DNA of 64,000 bases from an uncultured Roseibium sp. (GCF_963669205.1 NZ_OY769915.1:5554001-5618000), one strand, 5' to 3'; counted from the first letter of the stretch, positions 42,690-52,091 are shown. Numbers and translations are program-made. The notes: generated from the sequence alone by a model not told the origin.

Positions 42690-43631
42690 CTAGACGGTCA
42701 GCTGAACACCGGTCTTTGTTTCCGACAGCGCCCACAGGTCCCTGGCTTGCTGTGGGTCGAGAACAAACGCCTTCAGCGGGCACGCGCCGACGGGACCGAC
42801 CATCTCGAACCGGGTCGGGCCATAATAGGTCGCAGGTTCCAACCCCTCTTCGGTGGCGCACATCACCTCGGGCCAGGAGCCGCGTTCGGCGGATTGCGCC
42901 AGGGGTGAGAGAAGGACCGCCAAAACCCTCGTGACTGTACCCGCCGTGTCCCGGATGAGACCGGTTCGTGACGCGCCCGGATGACAGACATGGACCTCCA
43001 CGCTCTTGCCCGCCGCCTGCACCCGGCGCTGCAGTTCATAGCCAAACACCATCTGTGCCAGCTTGCTCTGGGCGTAGGCGTTCCAGGCGGTATAGGTCTG
43101 ATCGTAATTCAGGTCTTCGAACCGGATCCGGTTGTCGCCCATCTTGTAGCCGTTGCTGCCGACCACGACGATCCGGCCCGAAGAGGCCTCGATCCGCTCG
43201 AAGAGAAGGGCGCACAGCAGGAAGTGGCCGAAATGGTTGACGCCGAGCTGACTTTCAAAACCGTCCACGGTGAGCTGCTGCGTGGCAACCTGTGCAATCG
43301 CCGCATTGCAGATGAGGGCATCGATCCGGGGCTCGGCTTCCAGAAGTCCGGCCGCCGCCTCGCGGACACTGGACAGCTCGGCAAGATCCATGCGCACGAA
43401 GCACACCCCGGCGTCGGGTCCGAATTCCCGCTTCAGGGTGTCGATGGCAGCCGATGATCGCTCGGCGCTCCGGTTCATCATCACCACCCGGGCGCCCTTG
43501 GAAAGCAGGATTCGCGTCGCCTCGAAACCGGCACCTCCGTTGGCGCCCGTGATGACATAGGTCTTGCCCGTCAGGTCGCCGATGCGCGCGGGCGTCCAGC
43601 CTTCCGGGCCGAAAGGGGTCTTGCCAGTCAT
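42690..43631 (-). CDS. SDR-family oxidoreductase, retinol-dehydrogenase/WWOX-like
   Basis: 313 residues from ATG 43631 (AGGAG 6 bp upstream); a longer frame lacks a ribosome site. Long-form SDR: TYVITGANGGAGFEATRILLSKGARVVMMNRS, DLAELSSVREAA, ICNAAIA, VNHFGHFLLCALL, IVVVGSNGYKM with the catalytic Ser, then YAQSKLAQMVFGYEL (Tyr, Lys) and VHVCHPGASRTGL. It is a probable NADP-dependent ketone, aldehyde or alcohol oxidoreductase. Divergent from a TetR gene across a large inverted-repeat operator, so it is probably repressed by that TetR and induced by its substrate. Confidence 0.9.
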   Translation of the reverse strand: MTGKTPFGPEGWTPARIGDLTGKTYVITGANGGAGFEATRILLSKGARVVMMNRSAERSSAAIDTLKREFGPDAGVCFVRMDLAELSSVREAAAGLLEAEPRIDALICNAAIAQVATQQLTVDGFESQLGVNHFGHFLLCALLFERIEASSGRIVVVGSNGYKMGDNRIRFEDLNYDQTYTAWNAYAQSKLAQMVFGYELQRRVQAAGKSVEVHVCHPGASRTGLIRDTAGTVTRVLAVLLSPLAQSAERGSWPEVMCATEEGLEPATYYGPTRFEMVGPVGACPLKAFVLDPQQARDLWALSETKTGVQLTV

Positions 43632-43654
43632 AAGATTCTCCTGGGCGAAGTTGC

Positions 43655-43721
43655 AAAAGTAAAATTGTGTGTTTACATTTAGGGCGCACATCTCAAAATG
43701 TAAACAATGAATTTTACTTTT
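43655..43721. promoter_or_regulatory. Large inverted-repeat operator between SDR and TetR genes
   Basis: Two 26-bp arms (43655-43680 and 43696-43721) match in 23 of 26 positions when one is inverted, with a 15-bp spacer; the only mismatches are three central bases. Each arm contains AAAAGTAAAATT and TGTTTACATTT. It sits in the middle of the 113-bp divergent intergenic region, the classic position of a TetR operator controlling both genes. Confidence 0.8.
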
Positions 43722-43744
43722 CTCGACGAAAGTGATGAAAAATC

Positions 43745-44350
43745 GTGAAACTGACTGAAAAGAAAAGAGAAAATATTATCGAAGCCGCAATCGCAGAGTT
43801 TCGTGAACAGGGTTTTCTTGGGGCGAACACGACACGGATTGCGAAACGGGCCGGCGTTTCGAGCCGCACGCTCTATAATCATTTTGAGAGCAAGGAAGAG
43901 CTTTTCGATGCGATCACGGGCATCATGCTTGCCCGCAACTGCGCCATGGCACCGGTCGACTACGACCCGGACCGCCCGTTGGCCGACCAGCTGACAAAGG
44001 CGCTCGAGCGCTACGTGGCCGTGATCACGGACAAGGAGGCGATCGGGGTGAACCGAATGATCATTTCAGAGTTCCTGCGCGACCTCGACCGGTCGCGCGC
44101 GTTCCTGGCGGAGGCAGCCGCGCATGATTATCCGGTCACCAAGCTGATCGCCGATGCGATGGAAGCAGGTGCGCTGAGAAAGGCGGATCCGGCTTTTGCC
44201 GCCAGCCAGCTTCTTGCCCTGGTGAAAAACTTCTTCTTCTGGCCGGAATTCCTGATGGGCGAAAAACCGGAATCGGACGGCATCATGAAGGACTGCGTCG
44301 CGATGTTCCTGTCGCACTACGGTGCGGACAGCGGACCGGCTGCCGAGTAG
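43745..44350 (+). CDS. TetR-family transcriptional regulator
   Basis: 201 residues, GTG start at 43745. N-terminal HTH KKRENIIEAAIAEFREQGFLGANTTRIAKRAGVSSRTLYNHFESKEELFDAITGI (about 5-60). The C-terminal ligand domain (TetR_C_7-like) carries DLDRSRAFLAEAAAHDYPVTKLIADAMEAGALRKADPAFAASQLLALVKNFFFWPEFLMG. It probably represses the divergent SDR gene and itself through the inverted repeat at 43655-43721. Confidence 0.93.
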   Translation: MKLTEKKRENIIEAAIAEFREQGFLGANTTRIAKRAGVSSRTLYNHFESKEELFDAITGIMLARNCAMAPVDYDPDRPLADQLTKALERYVAVITDKEAIGVNRMIISEFLRDLDRSRAFLAEAAAHDYPVTKLIADAMEAGALRKADPAFAASQLLALVKNFFFWPEFLMGEKPESDGIMKDCVAMFLSHYGADSGPAAE

Positions 44351-44443
44351 ACGGCCGGTCCGTCAAATACCGAACACCGATCCTGGCATGGATCGCCCCA
44401 AGCCATACCCTGAGGGCTTGCGGTGAAGGTGTTTCGACGCGAT

Positions 44444-44728
44444 CTAGTAGGAGATGGCGACCGAACCTGATCTGGGCTTGATCGAAGCGCCGTTGATCAC
44501 ACCGGCCTGCACCATCTTGCCGAAGGACGCTTTCGCAAGCCCTGCGGACGCGTCCATCGCTGCCTCATCCCCGTATTTCGCAACAACAAGACCGGTCCCG
44601 TCGCCGAGATCAACGATATCGATGAAAATCGCTCCGGCCTCGGCAAGGTCGGCCCGCAGATTTTCCGCGGCGACCATCGCCGCAGACATGTCGGGCGATG
44701 TAAATTCCGTAATCCGGTAGACGGCCAT
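44444..44728 (-). CDS. Small ABM-like alpha/beta-barrel protein
   Basis: 94 residues with a strong ribosome site (AAGGGGGAAG) before ATG 44728. Sequence pattern MAVYRITEFTSPDMSAAMVAAENLRADLAEAGAIFIDIVDLGDGTGLVVAKYGDEAAMDASAGLAKASFGKMVQAGVINGASI suggests a beta-alpha-beta dimeric barrel like EthD/ABM proteins. No catalytic residues can be named. It stands alone between tetR and the histidine kinase. Function unknown. Confidence 0.75.
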   Translation of the reverse strand: MAVYRITEFTSPDMSAAMVAAENLRADLAEAGAIFIDIVDLGDGTGLVVAKYGDEAAMDASAGLAKASFGKMVQAGVINGASIKPRSGSVAISY

Positions 44729-45066
44729 GATGCTTCCCCCTTCATTTGTTTTTGATCAGACAACAGTATGACGTAAGGGAAATTTCACAAGAACCATTCG
44801 GACAAGAAACAGCACTTGAGGCAAGACAGACCAGCCGCTCATCAATATTTTCCACGCCAGGGTAATACTAAAGGCATCGGCAATCACACCGTGCTTGATA
44901 CTTTTGCCGACTGATGCCTGGATCCCGCACTTTCAATTCGAACGCGCGCTTGTCTGACCCGGGACAGGTCCGCGAACACGCCTCGCAAGACGGAACCCGG
45001 TCCTTCACCTTTCGGATTAGACAGTCCCGGTTCAGTCTCTTTCCATTTTGATCTAGTCTTGCCCTC
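44729..45066. other. Intergenic region upstream of the PAS hybrid kinase
   Basis: 338 bp containing the divergent promoters for the small ABM-like gene and the kinase gene. I see no repeat copy, hairpin or gene here. Confidence 0.5.
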
Positions 45067-47094
45067 ATGGAGGAGACTCGGCATTTGAAGGCGCAGCTTG
45101 ATCTGATGCAGGCGGCGCTCGACCACATCAATCAGGGCTTCACCGTGTTCGACAGCGACCTCCGTCTGGTCGCCTGGAACCGCGGCCTGTCCGACATGCT
45201 CGACATGCCGGAGGAGATTATCCAGCGCGGCTCGCATCTGGAAGCCTTCATCCGGGTGAATGCCGAACGCGGTGAATACGGCCCCGGCGACATCGAGGGC
45301 AAGATCGCGCGCCGCATCGAACGGGCCAGACTGTTCGAACCGCACTTTTTCGAGCGAGTGCGTCCCAACGGTCAGATCATTGCCGTATCCGGCACCCCGC
45401 TTCCCCAGGGCGGTTTCGTCACGATCTATTCCGACGTGACCGAAGAACGGCGAAGACAGGAAAAGCTGGAGCGGACAGTCGAGGAGCGCACGCGTGCTCT
45501 GCAGCAGAGTGAAGACTGGCTGCGTCTGGTGACCGACAACATTCCGGCCCTGATCGCCTATCTGTCTCCCGGCCCGGTGTTCCGCTTTGCAAACCGCCGT
45601 TACGCGGACTGGTTCGGACATTCCGTCGCCTCGATCGCCGGCCGCGCTGCGGCAGATGTCGTGGGTGCCGAGCTATTTGCCGAACTCGAACCGCATATCG
45701 ACCACGCGTTCAAGGGAAACGCCGTCAGCTACGAGTATGAGCGCAAGCGGCCCGACGGAACCGGGGCCTTTATGCGGTCCACGCTCATTCCCGACATGAC
45801 TGCCGATGGACGCACACTCGGCATCTTTGTCCTGTCGCTGGATGCGACGGATCAGAAGCAGGCGGAAGCCACCCTGGTGCAATCCCAGCGCATGGATGCG
45901 GTCGGCAAGCTGACGGGTGGCCTCGCCCACGACTTCAACAACCTGCTGGCGATCCTGATGGGCAACCTGCTCTCCATCAGCCGCATGGAAGCCCCGCTGA
46001 AAAAAGAGGACCTGGACAGGAAGCTGGAACCGGTGCTCGAAGCCACGAAGCGGGGATCGGACCTCATCCAGCGACTGCTCGCCTTCAGCCGCGGCAAGGC
46101 TATCGATCCGCAGACCGTCGCCCTGGCCAGGCTCGTGTGCAATGCCGAAAGCCTTCTCGAAGGATCCCTGCCGTCGTCCATCCGTCTCGAGACCGAGGTC
46201 GCCGACCCGAGCATCGGGGCGTGCATCGACCCGACGCAGATGGAGACCGCCCTGATCAATCTGGCTTTCAATGCCCGCGATGCCATGCCGGATGGCGGTA
46301 TATTGCAGATCGCCCTGAGCGAGACCGGGATCGAAAAACGGGAAGCAGACGAACTGGGTGTTCCCGAGGGCCGCTATTCGAGGATCACCGTAGCCGACAC
46401 CGGCAACGGCATGGACGAGGAAACCCGCCTCAAGGTGTTCGAGCCCTTTTTCACGACAAAGACTTTCGGCACCGGCAGCGGCCTCGGACTTTCCATGGTT
46501 TACGGCTTCATTCGCCAGTCCGGAGGCGCTGTCACGGTGGTCAGCAAACCTGGCAGCGGAACGTGCCTGACGCTTTATCTGCCCTATCGCCGGATTGCCT
46601 TGTCCGGCGACACGCATGACGGAGCAATCCGTGACACCGGTCTGAAACGCGGCGACGGTGAGCTTTTGCTGCTTGTCGAGGACGACCCTGATGTTGCCAA
46701 CGCCGTGACGGACCAGCTGCAAAGCCTCGGATATGCTGTTCTCAGGGCCGAAAGTGCAGACGACGCACGCTCCCTGGCGCTTGACCTGCCGGAGCTCAAG
46801 GCCGTTCTCAGCGATATCATCATGCCCGGACAGATGAACGGTCTCGTGCTCGCAAGGGAAATCCGGCGGCAACGCAAGGATCTGGGAATAGCGCTCATGT
46901 CAGGCTATGCGGACTGGTCCGATCTCGCCGGAAACGAGCGGGACTGTCAGTTCCCCGTTCTGGCGAAACCCTTCACCGATGATCAACTGGCGCAGACGCT
47001 CCAGGAGATCCTCCACAGTTCAACGGATGTTCAGTCGGGATCGATTGACAGGCCGGAAGTTGATCGGGTCCGATCCGGTCGGATGAGTGAGTGA
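45067..47094 (+). CDS. PAS-domain hybrid sensor histidine kinase with receiver domain
   Basis: 675 residues, no membrane segment, so cytoplasmic. N-terminal PAS_7-type domain (about 8-125: AALDHINQGFTVFDSDLRLVAWNRGLSDMLDMPEE), a short coiled coil, a second PAS (about 155-275: VTDNIPALIAYLSPGPVFRFANRRYADWFGHS), then the dimerisation domain with His288 in LTGGLAHDFNNLLA, the ATPase domain (about 395-515: N, G1 and G2 boxes in NLAFNARDAMPDGG, VADTGNGMDEE, GTGSGLGLSMVYG) and a receiver (about 535-655) with the acceptor Asp in AVLSDIIMPG. The stop overlaps the start of the response regulator gene by 4 bp. The signal is unknown; PAS_7 proteins often bind haem or small ligands. Confidence 0.93.
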   Translation: MEETRHLKAQLDLMQAALDHINQGFTVFDSDLRLVAWNRGLSDMLDMPEEIIQRGSHLEAFIRVNAERGEYGPGDIEGKIARRIERARLFEPHFFERVRPNGQIIAVSGTPLPQGGFVTIYSDVTEERRRQEKLERTVEERTRALQQSEDWLRLVTDNIPALIAYLSPGPVFRFANRRYADWFGHSVASIAGRAAADVVGAELFAELEPHIDHAFKGNAVSYEYERKRPDGTGAFMRSTLIPDMTADGRTLGIFVLSLDATDQKQAEATLVQSQRMDAVGKLTGGLAHDFNNLLAILMGNLLSISRMEAPLKKEDLDRKLEPVLEATKRGSDLIQRLLAFSRGKAIDPQTVALARLVCNAESLLEGSLPSSIRLETEVADPSIGACIDPTQMETALINLAFNARDAMPDGGILQIALSETGIEKREADELGVPEGRYSRITVADTGNGMDEETRLKVFEPFFTTKTFGTGSGLGLSMVYGFIRQSGGAVTVVSKPGSGTCLTLYLPYRRIALSGDTHDGAIRDTGLKRGDGELLLLVEDDPDVANAVTDQLQSLGYAVLRAESADDARSLALDLPELKAVLSDIIMPGQMNGLVLAREIRRQRKDLGIALMSGYADWSDLAGNERDCQFPVLAKPFTDDQLAQTLQEILHSSTDVQSGSIDRPEVDRVRSGRMSE

Positions 47095-47822
47095 TTGCCT
47101 TGCAGAAGAGCTTCGCACCATCGGCGAAACTGACCGTCTTCATCGTCGACGACGAGCCGGAGATCGGTCAGCTCCTGTGCGAGGCCATGTCGCATTTCGA
47201 CATGACCGGCGAAACCTTTTCCACCGGCAGCTCCATGCTGGCGGCGCTCGCCAATGAGAGCCCCGACGCCTGCATAGTCGACCTCGGCTTACCGGACATG
47301 GAGGGCATGGCCCTGATCAACGAGATCCGCAGGACATCTTCGGTGCCGATCATCGTGCTGTCCGCACGGGGCCATTCGACCGACCGGGTCATGGGTCTGG
47401 AACTGGGCGCGGACGATTATGTCGTCAAACCGTTTGACCCGCGTGAAGTCGTCGCCCGTATCCGCTCGATCCTGCGGCGGTCCTCGGACCGGACACCGGC
47501 GCGCGGTGAAGTGGACCTGGCACGGTTCGAGGACTGGTCGTACCGCCCCTCCTCCCATTGCCTGACCTCGCCGGAGGGGGAAGAAACCTTCCTGTCGACC
47601 GGGGAAGCCACCTTGCTTGAGGCCTTGTTGCGCGCACCCAAGCGCGTCCTGACCCGGGACTACCTGCTCGAACATGGCGGGCGGGACGAAAGCCTCGACC
47701 GGTCGATCGATGTCCGCATTTCACGGCTCCGCAAGAAGCTCAACCGCAAGAACGAAGCCGCGCATATCAGGACGATCTACGGCTCCGGCTACATGTTCGC
47801 GACGGCGGTGACATGGAGTTGA
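47091..47822 (+). CDS. OmpR-type response regulator
   Basis: 243 residues, GTG 47091 overlapping the kinase stop. The receiver (about 10-125) has FIVDDEPEIGQLL, phospho-acceptor Asp in CIVDLGLPDMEG, Ser in IIVLSARGH and Lys in YVVKPFDPREV. The C-terminal winged-helix Trans_reg_C domain (about 145-240) has LSTGEATLLEALLRAPKRVLTRDYLLEHGG and SIDVRISRLRKKLNRKNEAAHIRTIYGSGYMF. It is the cognate output of the hybrid kinase; the overlap shows coupled synthesis. Its targets are not visible. Confidence 0.95.
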   Translation: MIALQKSFAPSAKLTVFIVDDEPEIGQLLCEAMSHFDMTGETFSTGSSMLAALANESPDACIVDLGLPDMEGMALINEIRRTSSVPIIVLSARGHSTDRVMGLELGADDYVVKPFDPREVVARIRSILRRSSDRTPARGEVDLARFEDWSYRPSSHCLTSPEGEETFLSTGEATLLEALLRAPKRVLTRDYLLEHGGRDESLDRSIDVRISRLRKKLNRKNEAAHIRTIYGSGYMFATAVTWS

Positions 47823-47835
47823 GGTGGCGCCCGGC

Positions 47836-48234
47836 TCAGCCTGACCGGAACTTCGTTTCGAATTCCTCGCCTGTCATCTTTCGCGTTTCGTCTGAAAACG
47901 AGTAACAGGCCGGTTTCTGCTCAATGAAGAATTCAGCCTTGAACGGCAGGTTAGGCTGGTCGTCGAACAGACCGTACGGAATGCCGTGAAGATCGCTGCC
48001 TTGCGGATGAAAGTAGAGACTGGAGCCGCATTCGGCGCAAAACCCGCGCTCGAACCCGTCGGACGACTGGTAGCGTTTGACCGAACCTTCAAAGACCGCG
48101 CCGGTGCAGGGCACCGCCATGAAGGGTCCGCCAACCCATTTCCGGCACATCGAACAGTGGCACGCCTGCAGGCGCGGTAGGGCCTCGGCCGAAAGGGTCA
48201 CGCTCTTGCACAAACAACAGCCGGTCAGGATCAT
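47836..48234 (-). CDS. GFA/CENP-V-family zinc-binding protein
   Basis: 132 residues from ATG 48234 (AAAGG 8 bp upstream); an open extension to 48348 runs through a terminator hairpin and is not used. The Cys pattern GCCLCKSVTL, ACHCSMCRKWVGG and GFCAECGSSLYF gives the two zinc sites of the glutathione-dependent formaldehyde-activating (Gfa) fold. The family includes formaldehyde-glutathione adduct enzymes and many uncharacterised proteins, so a specific reaction is not claimed. Convergent with the response regulator gene (13-bp gap). Confidence 0.92.
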   Translation of the reverse strand: MILTGCCLCKSVTLSAEALPRLQACHCSMCRKWVGGPFMAVPCTGAVFEGSVKRYQSSDGFERGFCAECGSSLYFHPQGSDLHGIPYGLFDDQPNLPFKAEFFIEQKPACYSFSDETRKMTGEEFETKFRSG

Positions 48235-48309
48235 GTCGTCAACCTTTCGCTCTTGCCGGCCGGGGATGGCGGCCTGGCCCGAACGGTAGATCCTCTGAAC
48301 GGCGAAATC

Positions 48310-48340
48310 AAAAAAAGGCGGGAGGATCGCTCCTCCCGCC
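48310..48340 (-). terminator. Rho-independent terminator of the TRAP operon
   Basis: Perfect 10-bp stem (GGCGGGAGGA, loop, TCCTCCCGCC at 48317-48340), followed on the minus strand by a run of seven T (48310-48316). It lies 26 bp beyond the stop of the large permease gene. Confidence 0.88.
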
Positions 48341-48365
48341 GGCTTCAAGTCCAGACTTGCCCTCC

Positions 48366-51032
48366 TTAGAAGCTCAGGGAGACATCCCTGTGGCTGGAGA
48401 GGCAGGCGGCAACGTCAAGGGCCATGTCGGTCGGCAGTCTGTCCTGCTGCCTCAGACCGATATTGTTGACGACTGCCGCGTCGTATTCCTGCAGCGCCGG
48501 CAGCAGTTCCTTTGCAGCGCGTTCACGCCACACGAGATCGGCCTGGAGCGCGGCAATCGACTTGTCGATCTCCGCAACCGCCGCCTCCGCATTCGGCTCG
48601 CGGCTACGCATGATCTTGCGGGCCTCGGTCAGGCCCTTGCGGATATCGCTTGTGCCCTCGGCCTCACCCACTTTCGAGCGCATGGCCGCGATGGCCTCGA
48701 CAGCTGCTTCCGGTTCGAGTTGCGGCACCTGAGCCTTGAGCTCCTCCAGTTCCGGACCAAAGGCCGCGACCGTGTCCGCATCCGCGAGAATGGCCTTGAC
48801 CTCCAGGATCGGCTCGTAGGCCTGGTCGACCGTACGGCGGTACTTTTGCCGCGCGGTGGTCTCCGCTTTCTGGATCTTCGAAAACTCCCCGTAGACCTCG
48901 TCCCAGTTGTCCGGGATCCTGGCGAGGATCGCATCGTGTTCCAGTTGGAGCGCATCAATCTGTGCCTGCGCACGCTCACCCTGCTCGGGGGTGTAGACCG
49001 CACCGTCGCCGGACCGGCCGACAATGACCTTCAGTTCTTCGATACGGGCATCGATCCGGCGTGCGTCACGCTCCAGGGCCCTGACTTCCGTATGGATGGG
49101 CTTGAAGGAACCCGAAGCCTCTGAGACCGCGTCTTCGGCATCCCGGATCGCCATCATCAGCGGCAGCGCTTCCTTCGCCGTTTCGAAGCCTTCGGCAAGG
49201 TCGTCCTGCAGGTCTTCCGGCAGGTAGCTCATGTCGACGCCTTCGACCTTGTCGATCGCTGCCAGGATGCTGTCGCCGTTTTGACGGAAGTCCTCGTAGA
49301 CGAGCGTTTCCATGCAGTATTGCAGGCGCGGATTCTTTGGCGGCGGTGCCGTCTCCGACAAGAGCGAAGACCGGTTCGGCAGGTAGTTCACCAACTGCGG
49401 ATAGAACCCGACGATGCCGAGTGCAAACAGCTGCAGCGCAATGAACGCGATCACGCCCTTGTACATGTCGATGGTCTTGACCACCGCAGGTGCCACGCCG
49501 CGAAGATAGAACAGTGCGAACCCGAATGGCGGCGTCAGGAATGATGTCTGGATGTTGAGGCCGATCATGACACCGAGCCAAACGGCGGTGACGTTCGCCC
49601 CGGGATCGGACAGCAGGATCGGCGCCACGATCGGAACCACAACGACGGCGATCTCGATGAAGTCGAGGAAGAAGCCGAGAATGAAGATCACCAGCATGAC
49701 GATCAGGAACTGCGCCCAGAACCCGCCGGGCAACCCTTGCAGGAATTCCTTGACGAGATGCTCACCGCCAAACGCCCGGAAAGCCGAGGTCAGCATGGCT
49801 GCACCCAGCAGGATGATGAAGACGAGCGACGTGGTCTTGGCCGTCTCGACCATGACGCCGCGCAGCGTGTCATCCAGTTTCAGCGTTCGCCAGCCGGACC
49901 AGAAGATCGCCAGGAGAACAAGCGACACCGCGATGAGCGCGAGGATCAGGCTCAGCACGTCCTGCGAATTCTCGATACGCTTGATGTTGACTTCCCCGAA
50001 GAAACTGATGACGACGGCGAGACCGAGAAGCGCGAGGATTGCGAGAATTGCCGGCGAATAGGCGCCCTTTTCGCCTTCCTTGAGGCGGTAGCCCGCCATG
50101 ACCATCGCACCGACGGCACCAATTGCACCAGCCTGGTTGACCGTAGCGATGCCGCCGATGATCGATCCGAGCACGAGGAAGATCAGGGCCAGGGGCGGCA
50201 CCAGCGTGATCACGACCTTGCCCGCGAACTTGCGGGTGAAGGTCCCTTCCTCATGGACCGCCGGCGCGGCCTTCGGGTTCATCAGCGCGAACCCGAGAAT
50301 GAACAGCATGTAAAGGCCGACCAGAACAAGGCCCGGCAGGAAGGCGCCCAGGAACATTTCTCCGGCGCTGGTCGAGACCACGGAAAAGTCTGACGGCATG
50401 GAGAGTTCGCCGGTGCTGTCCTTGAACAGCGTCTGACGGAGCGATCCCGCCTGATCGACGGCACTCGCGAGCTGGTCGGCAAGAATGATGAGAACGATGG
50501 AAGGCGGAATGATCTGGCCGAGCGTGCCGGATGCGGCAATCGTGCCCGTCGCAAGCGGAACCGAATAGTTGTTGCGAAGCATCGCAGGCAGCGAGATCAG
50601 GCCCATTGCCACGACCGTTGCGCCGACAATGCCGGTGGTCGCGGCCAACAGCGCGCCCACGAACACGACCGATATGCCGAGACCGCCGGGGACCGGACCG
50701 AAGAGGCGGGCCATGGTCACCAGAAGATCTTCGGCGATCTTCGAGCGTTGCAGCATGATCCCCATGAAGACGAACAGGGGGATAGCGATCAGCGTGTCGC
50801 GTTCGGCTTCCCAGTAAATGCCCCGGAAATTGGTAACGCCCGCGCTCAGCCATTGCCCGGGCCCGCCGGAATCGAAGAAGGCATCGGTGCCGGTTGAAAA
50901 CAGGTAGCCTGCCCCGGCTGCAAGTCCGATTGTCAGGATCGCCGCCCCAGGAAGGGCGAACGCGACCGGGAATCCGGATCCCAGTGCAAACGCCATCAGG
51001 ACAACGAGAAGAGCTAGAAAGAAAAGTTCCAT
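48366..51032 (-). CDS. TRAP transporter large permease (DctM) with C-terminal coiled-coil extension
   Basis: 888 residues; ordinary DctM proteins have about 430. The membrane part (about 1-560) contains the family signatures LSAGVTNFRGIYWEAERDTLIAIPLFVFMGIMLQRSKIAEDLLVTMARLFGPVPGGLGISVVFVGALLAATTGIVGATVVAMGLISLPAMLRNNYS and GQIIPPSIVLIILADQL, plus extra segments typical of the mannitol/keto-acid-type large subunits. Residues ~570-888 are hydrophilic and highly charged, with several predicted coiled coils (VRALERDARRIDARIEELKVIV and others), which is unusual. It forms the Na+-coupled symporter with the small subunit and the periplasmic binder. Last gene of the operon, followed by a strong terminator. 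Confidence 0.88.
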   Translation of the reverse strand: MELFFLALLVVLMAFALGSGFPVAFALPGAAILTIGLAAGAGYLFSTGTDAFFDSGGPGQWLSAGVTNFRGIYWEAERDTLIAIPLFVFMGIMLQRSKIAEDLLVTMARLFGPVPGGLGISVVFVGALLAATTGIVGATVVAMGLISLPAMLRNNYSVPLATGTIAASGTLGQIIPPSIVLIILADQLASAVDQAGSLRQTLFKDSTGELSMPSDFSVVSTSAGEMFLGAFLPGLVLVGLYMLFILGFALMNPKAAPAVHEEGTFTRKFAGKVVITLVPPLALIFLVLGSIIGGIATVNQAGAIGAVGAMVMAGYRLKEGEKGAYSPAILAILALLGLAVVISFFGEVNIKRIENSQDVLSLILALIAVSLVLLAIFWSGWRTLKLDDTLRGVMVETAKTTSLVFIILLGAAMLTSAFRAFGGEHLVKEFLQGLPGGFWAQFLIVMLVIFILGFFLDFIEIAVVVVPIVAPILLSDPGANVTAVWLGVMIGLNIQTSFLTPPFGFALFYLRGVAPAVVKTIDMYKGVIAFIALQLFALGIVGFYPQLVNYLPNRSSLLSETAPPPKNPRLQYCMETLVYEDFRQNGDSILAAIDKVEGVDMSYLPEDLQDDLAEGFETAKEALPLMMAIRDAEDAVSEASGSFKPIHTEVRALERDARRIDARIEELKVIVGRSGDGAVYTPEQGERAQAQIDALQLEHDAILARIPDNWDEVYGEFSKIQKAETTARQKYRRTVDQAYEPILEVKAILADADTVAAFGPELEELKAQVPQLEPEAAVEAIAAMRSKVGEAEGTSDIRKGLTEARKIMRSREPNAEAAVAEIDKSIAALQADLVWRERAAKELLPALQEYDAAVVNNIGLRQQDRLPTDMALDVAACLSSHRDVSLSF

Positions 51033-51053
51033 GTCACAAGATCTCGTCAGGCG

Positions 51054-52091
51054 TTAGTTGACTGGATGGTTTTCATGGTCCCGGCCACCCGGCTCACCGC
51101 GAATGTCCGCAATCGCGTCCAGGAAATAGGACACGAACTGGATCATCATGGTGACGGCGAACACGCCCAGGAATCCTGCCATGAGGTATTTGACATAGAG
51201 CCCGAACCCGGCCTGCGTTGTCTCGTAGGACAGGATCGGCGCGTTGATCACGTTCTGCTTTCCGGCCATGCCTATCAGGATGATCACGGCGCATAGGGAC
51301 ATGCCCAGCACGACGGAGCCGACGGCATTCACGTATCCCTTGGTCCTTGAGGACATTCCGGCATAGAAGACGTCGACCCGCACGTGCCCTTCCTCAAGCA
51401 GGGTATAGGCACTTGCGAACAGGAACAGCGCCGCGTACCAGAACCGGACGAGATCGGCCATGAAGGCCTGTTCGTAGGAGAGGATGAACCGGCCGACCAC
51501 GATCAGCAATTCGGCCACGACCACCAGCAGCGCCAGCCAGATGAATCCGAGCGTGCGCGTGAAGGCGGCGATCACGAAGGACAGTCCGATGAGCGGCATG
51601 TGCACATACCCGCCTCGGAACTGGGACCGGCCGAGACTGGCGGCCATGTCCGCACCGACCACGGCCTCAAGCAGTCCTTCGACGCGCAGGAAGGAAATCA
51701 CCGCATCCACGAGGCCAACAATCAGAACGGCGAAAAACATGGCCCTGATCAGGTAGGCGTTGATGTCGCTGATTTTTTTGCTGTCTTCGCGCAGCGACCT
51801 GTCCTTGCTGCGCTGAACCAGCAAGACGGCCCACACGATCGCCCCGCCGTAAATCGCCAGTTGGACCCAGGACCAGACAATCGGCATCGAGCCGTTCGCC
51901 GGCCCGCCGAAAATCGGAGCAATGCCGGGAAGGTCCTGCCAGAAGGTCAGATAATTATTGATCAGAAACGCTGCCATGATCATGAGGATCAGCCAGCCGA
52001 ATGTCCTGTACGATACCGCGCTTTGGTGTTGCCCTGCAGGAATGTCCCCACCTGCCGAGACGTCGTCTCCAACCCCGCCTACAGCCGCCAT
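51054..52091 (-). CDS. TRAP transporter small permease (DctQ), enlarged
   Basis: 345 residues, about twice the usual DctQ length. The C-terminal half has the DctQ pattern (VAELLIVVGRFILSYEQAFMADLVRFWYAALFLFASAYTLLEEGHVRVDVFYAGMSSRTKGYVNAVGSVV, four segments). The N-terminal half adds about four more hydrophobic stretches (FGWLILMIMAAFLINNYLTF, WVQLAIYGGAIVWAVLL, RAMFFAVLIVGLVDAVISFL, HMPLIGLSFVIAAF). It lies 21 bp upstream of the large permease and downstream of the binding protein gene, with an attenuator-like hairpin between. Confidence 0.88.
   Translation of the reverse strand: MAAVGGVGDDVSAGGDIPAGQHQSAVSYRTFGWLILMIMAAFLINNYLTFWQDLPGIAPIFGGPANGSMPIVWSWVQLAIYGGAIVWAVLLVQRSKDRSLREDSKKISDINAYLIRAMFFAVLIVGLVDAVISFLRVEGLLEAVVGADMAASLGRSQFRGGYVHMPLIGLSFVIAAFTRTLGFIWLALLVVVAELLIVVGRFILSYEQAFMADLVRFWYAALFLFASAYTLLEEGHVRVDVFYAGMSSRTKGYVNAVGSVVLGMSLCAVIILIGMAGKQNVINAPILSYETTQAGFGLYVKYLMAGFLGVFAVTMMIQFVSYFLDAIADIRGEPGGRDHENHPVN

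Noticed and set aside
47836..48348. Extended start of the GFA-family gene at 48348
   Set aside because: The extension would run through the TRAP terminator hairpin. ATG 48234 has a ribosome site and matches the family length.
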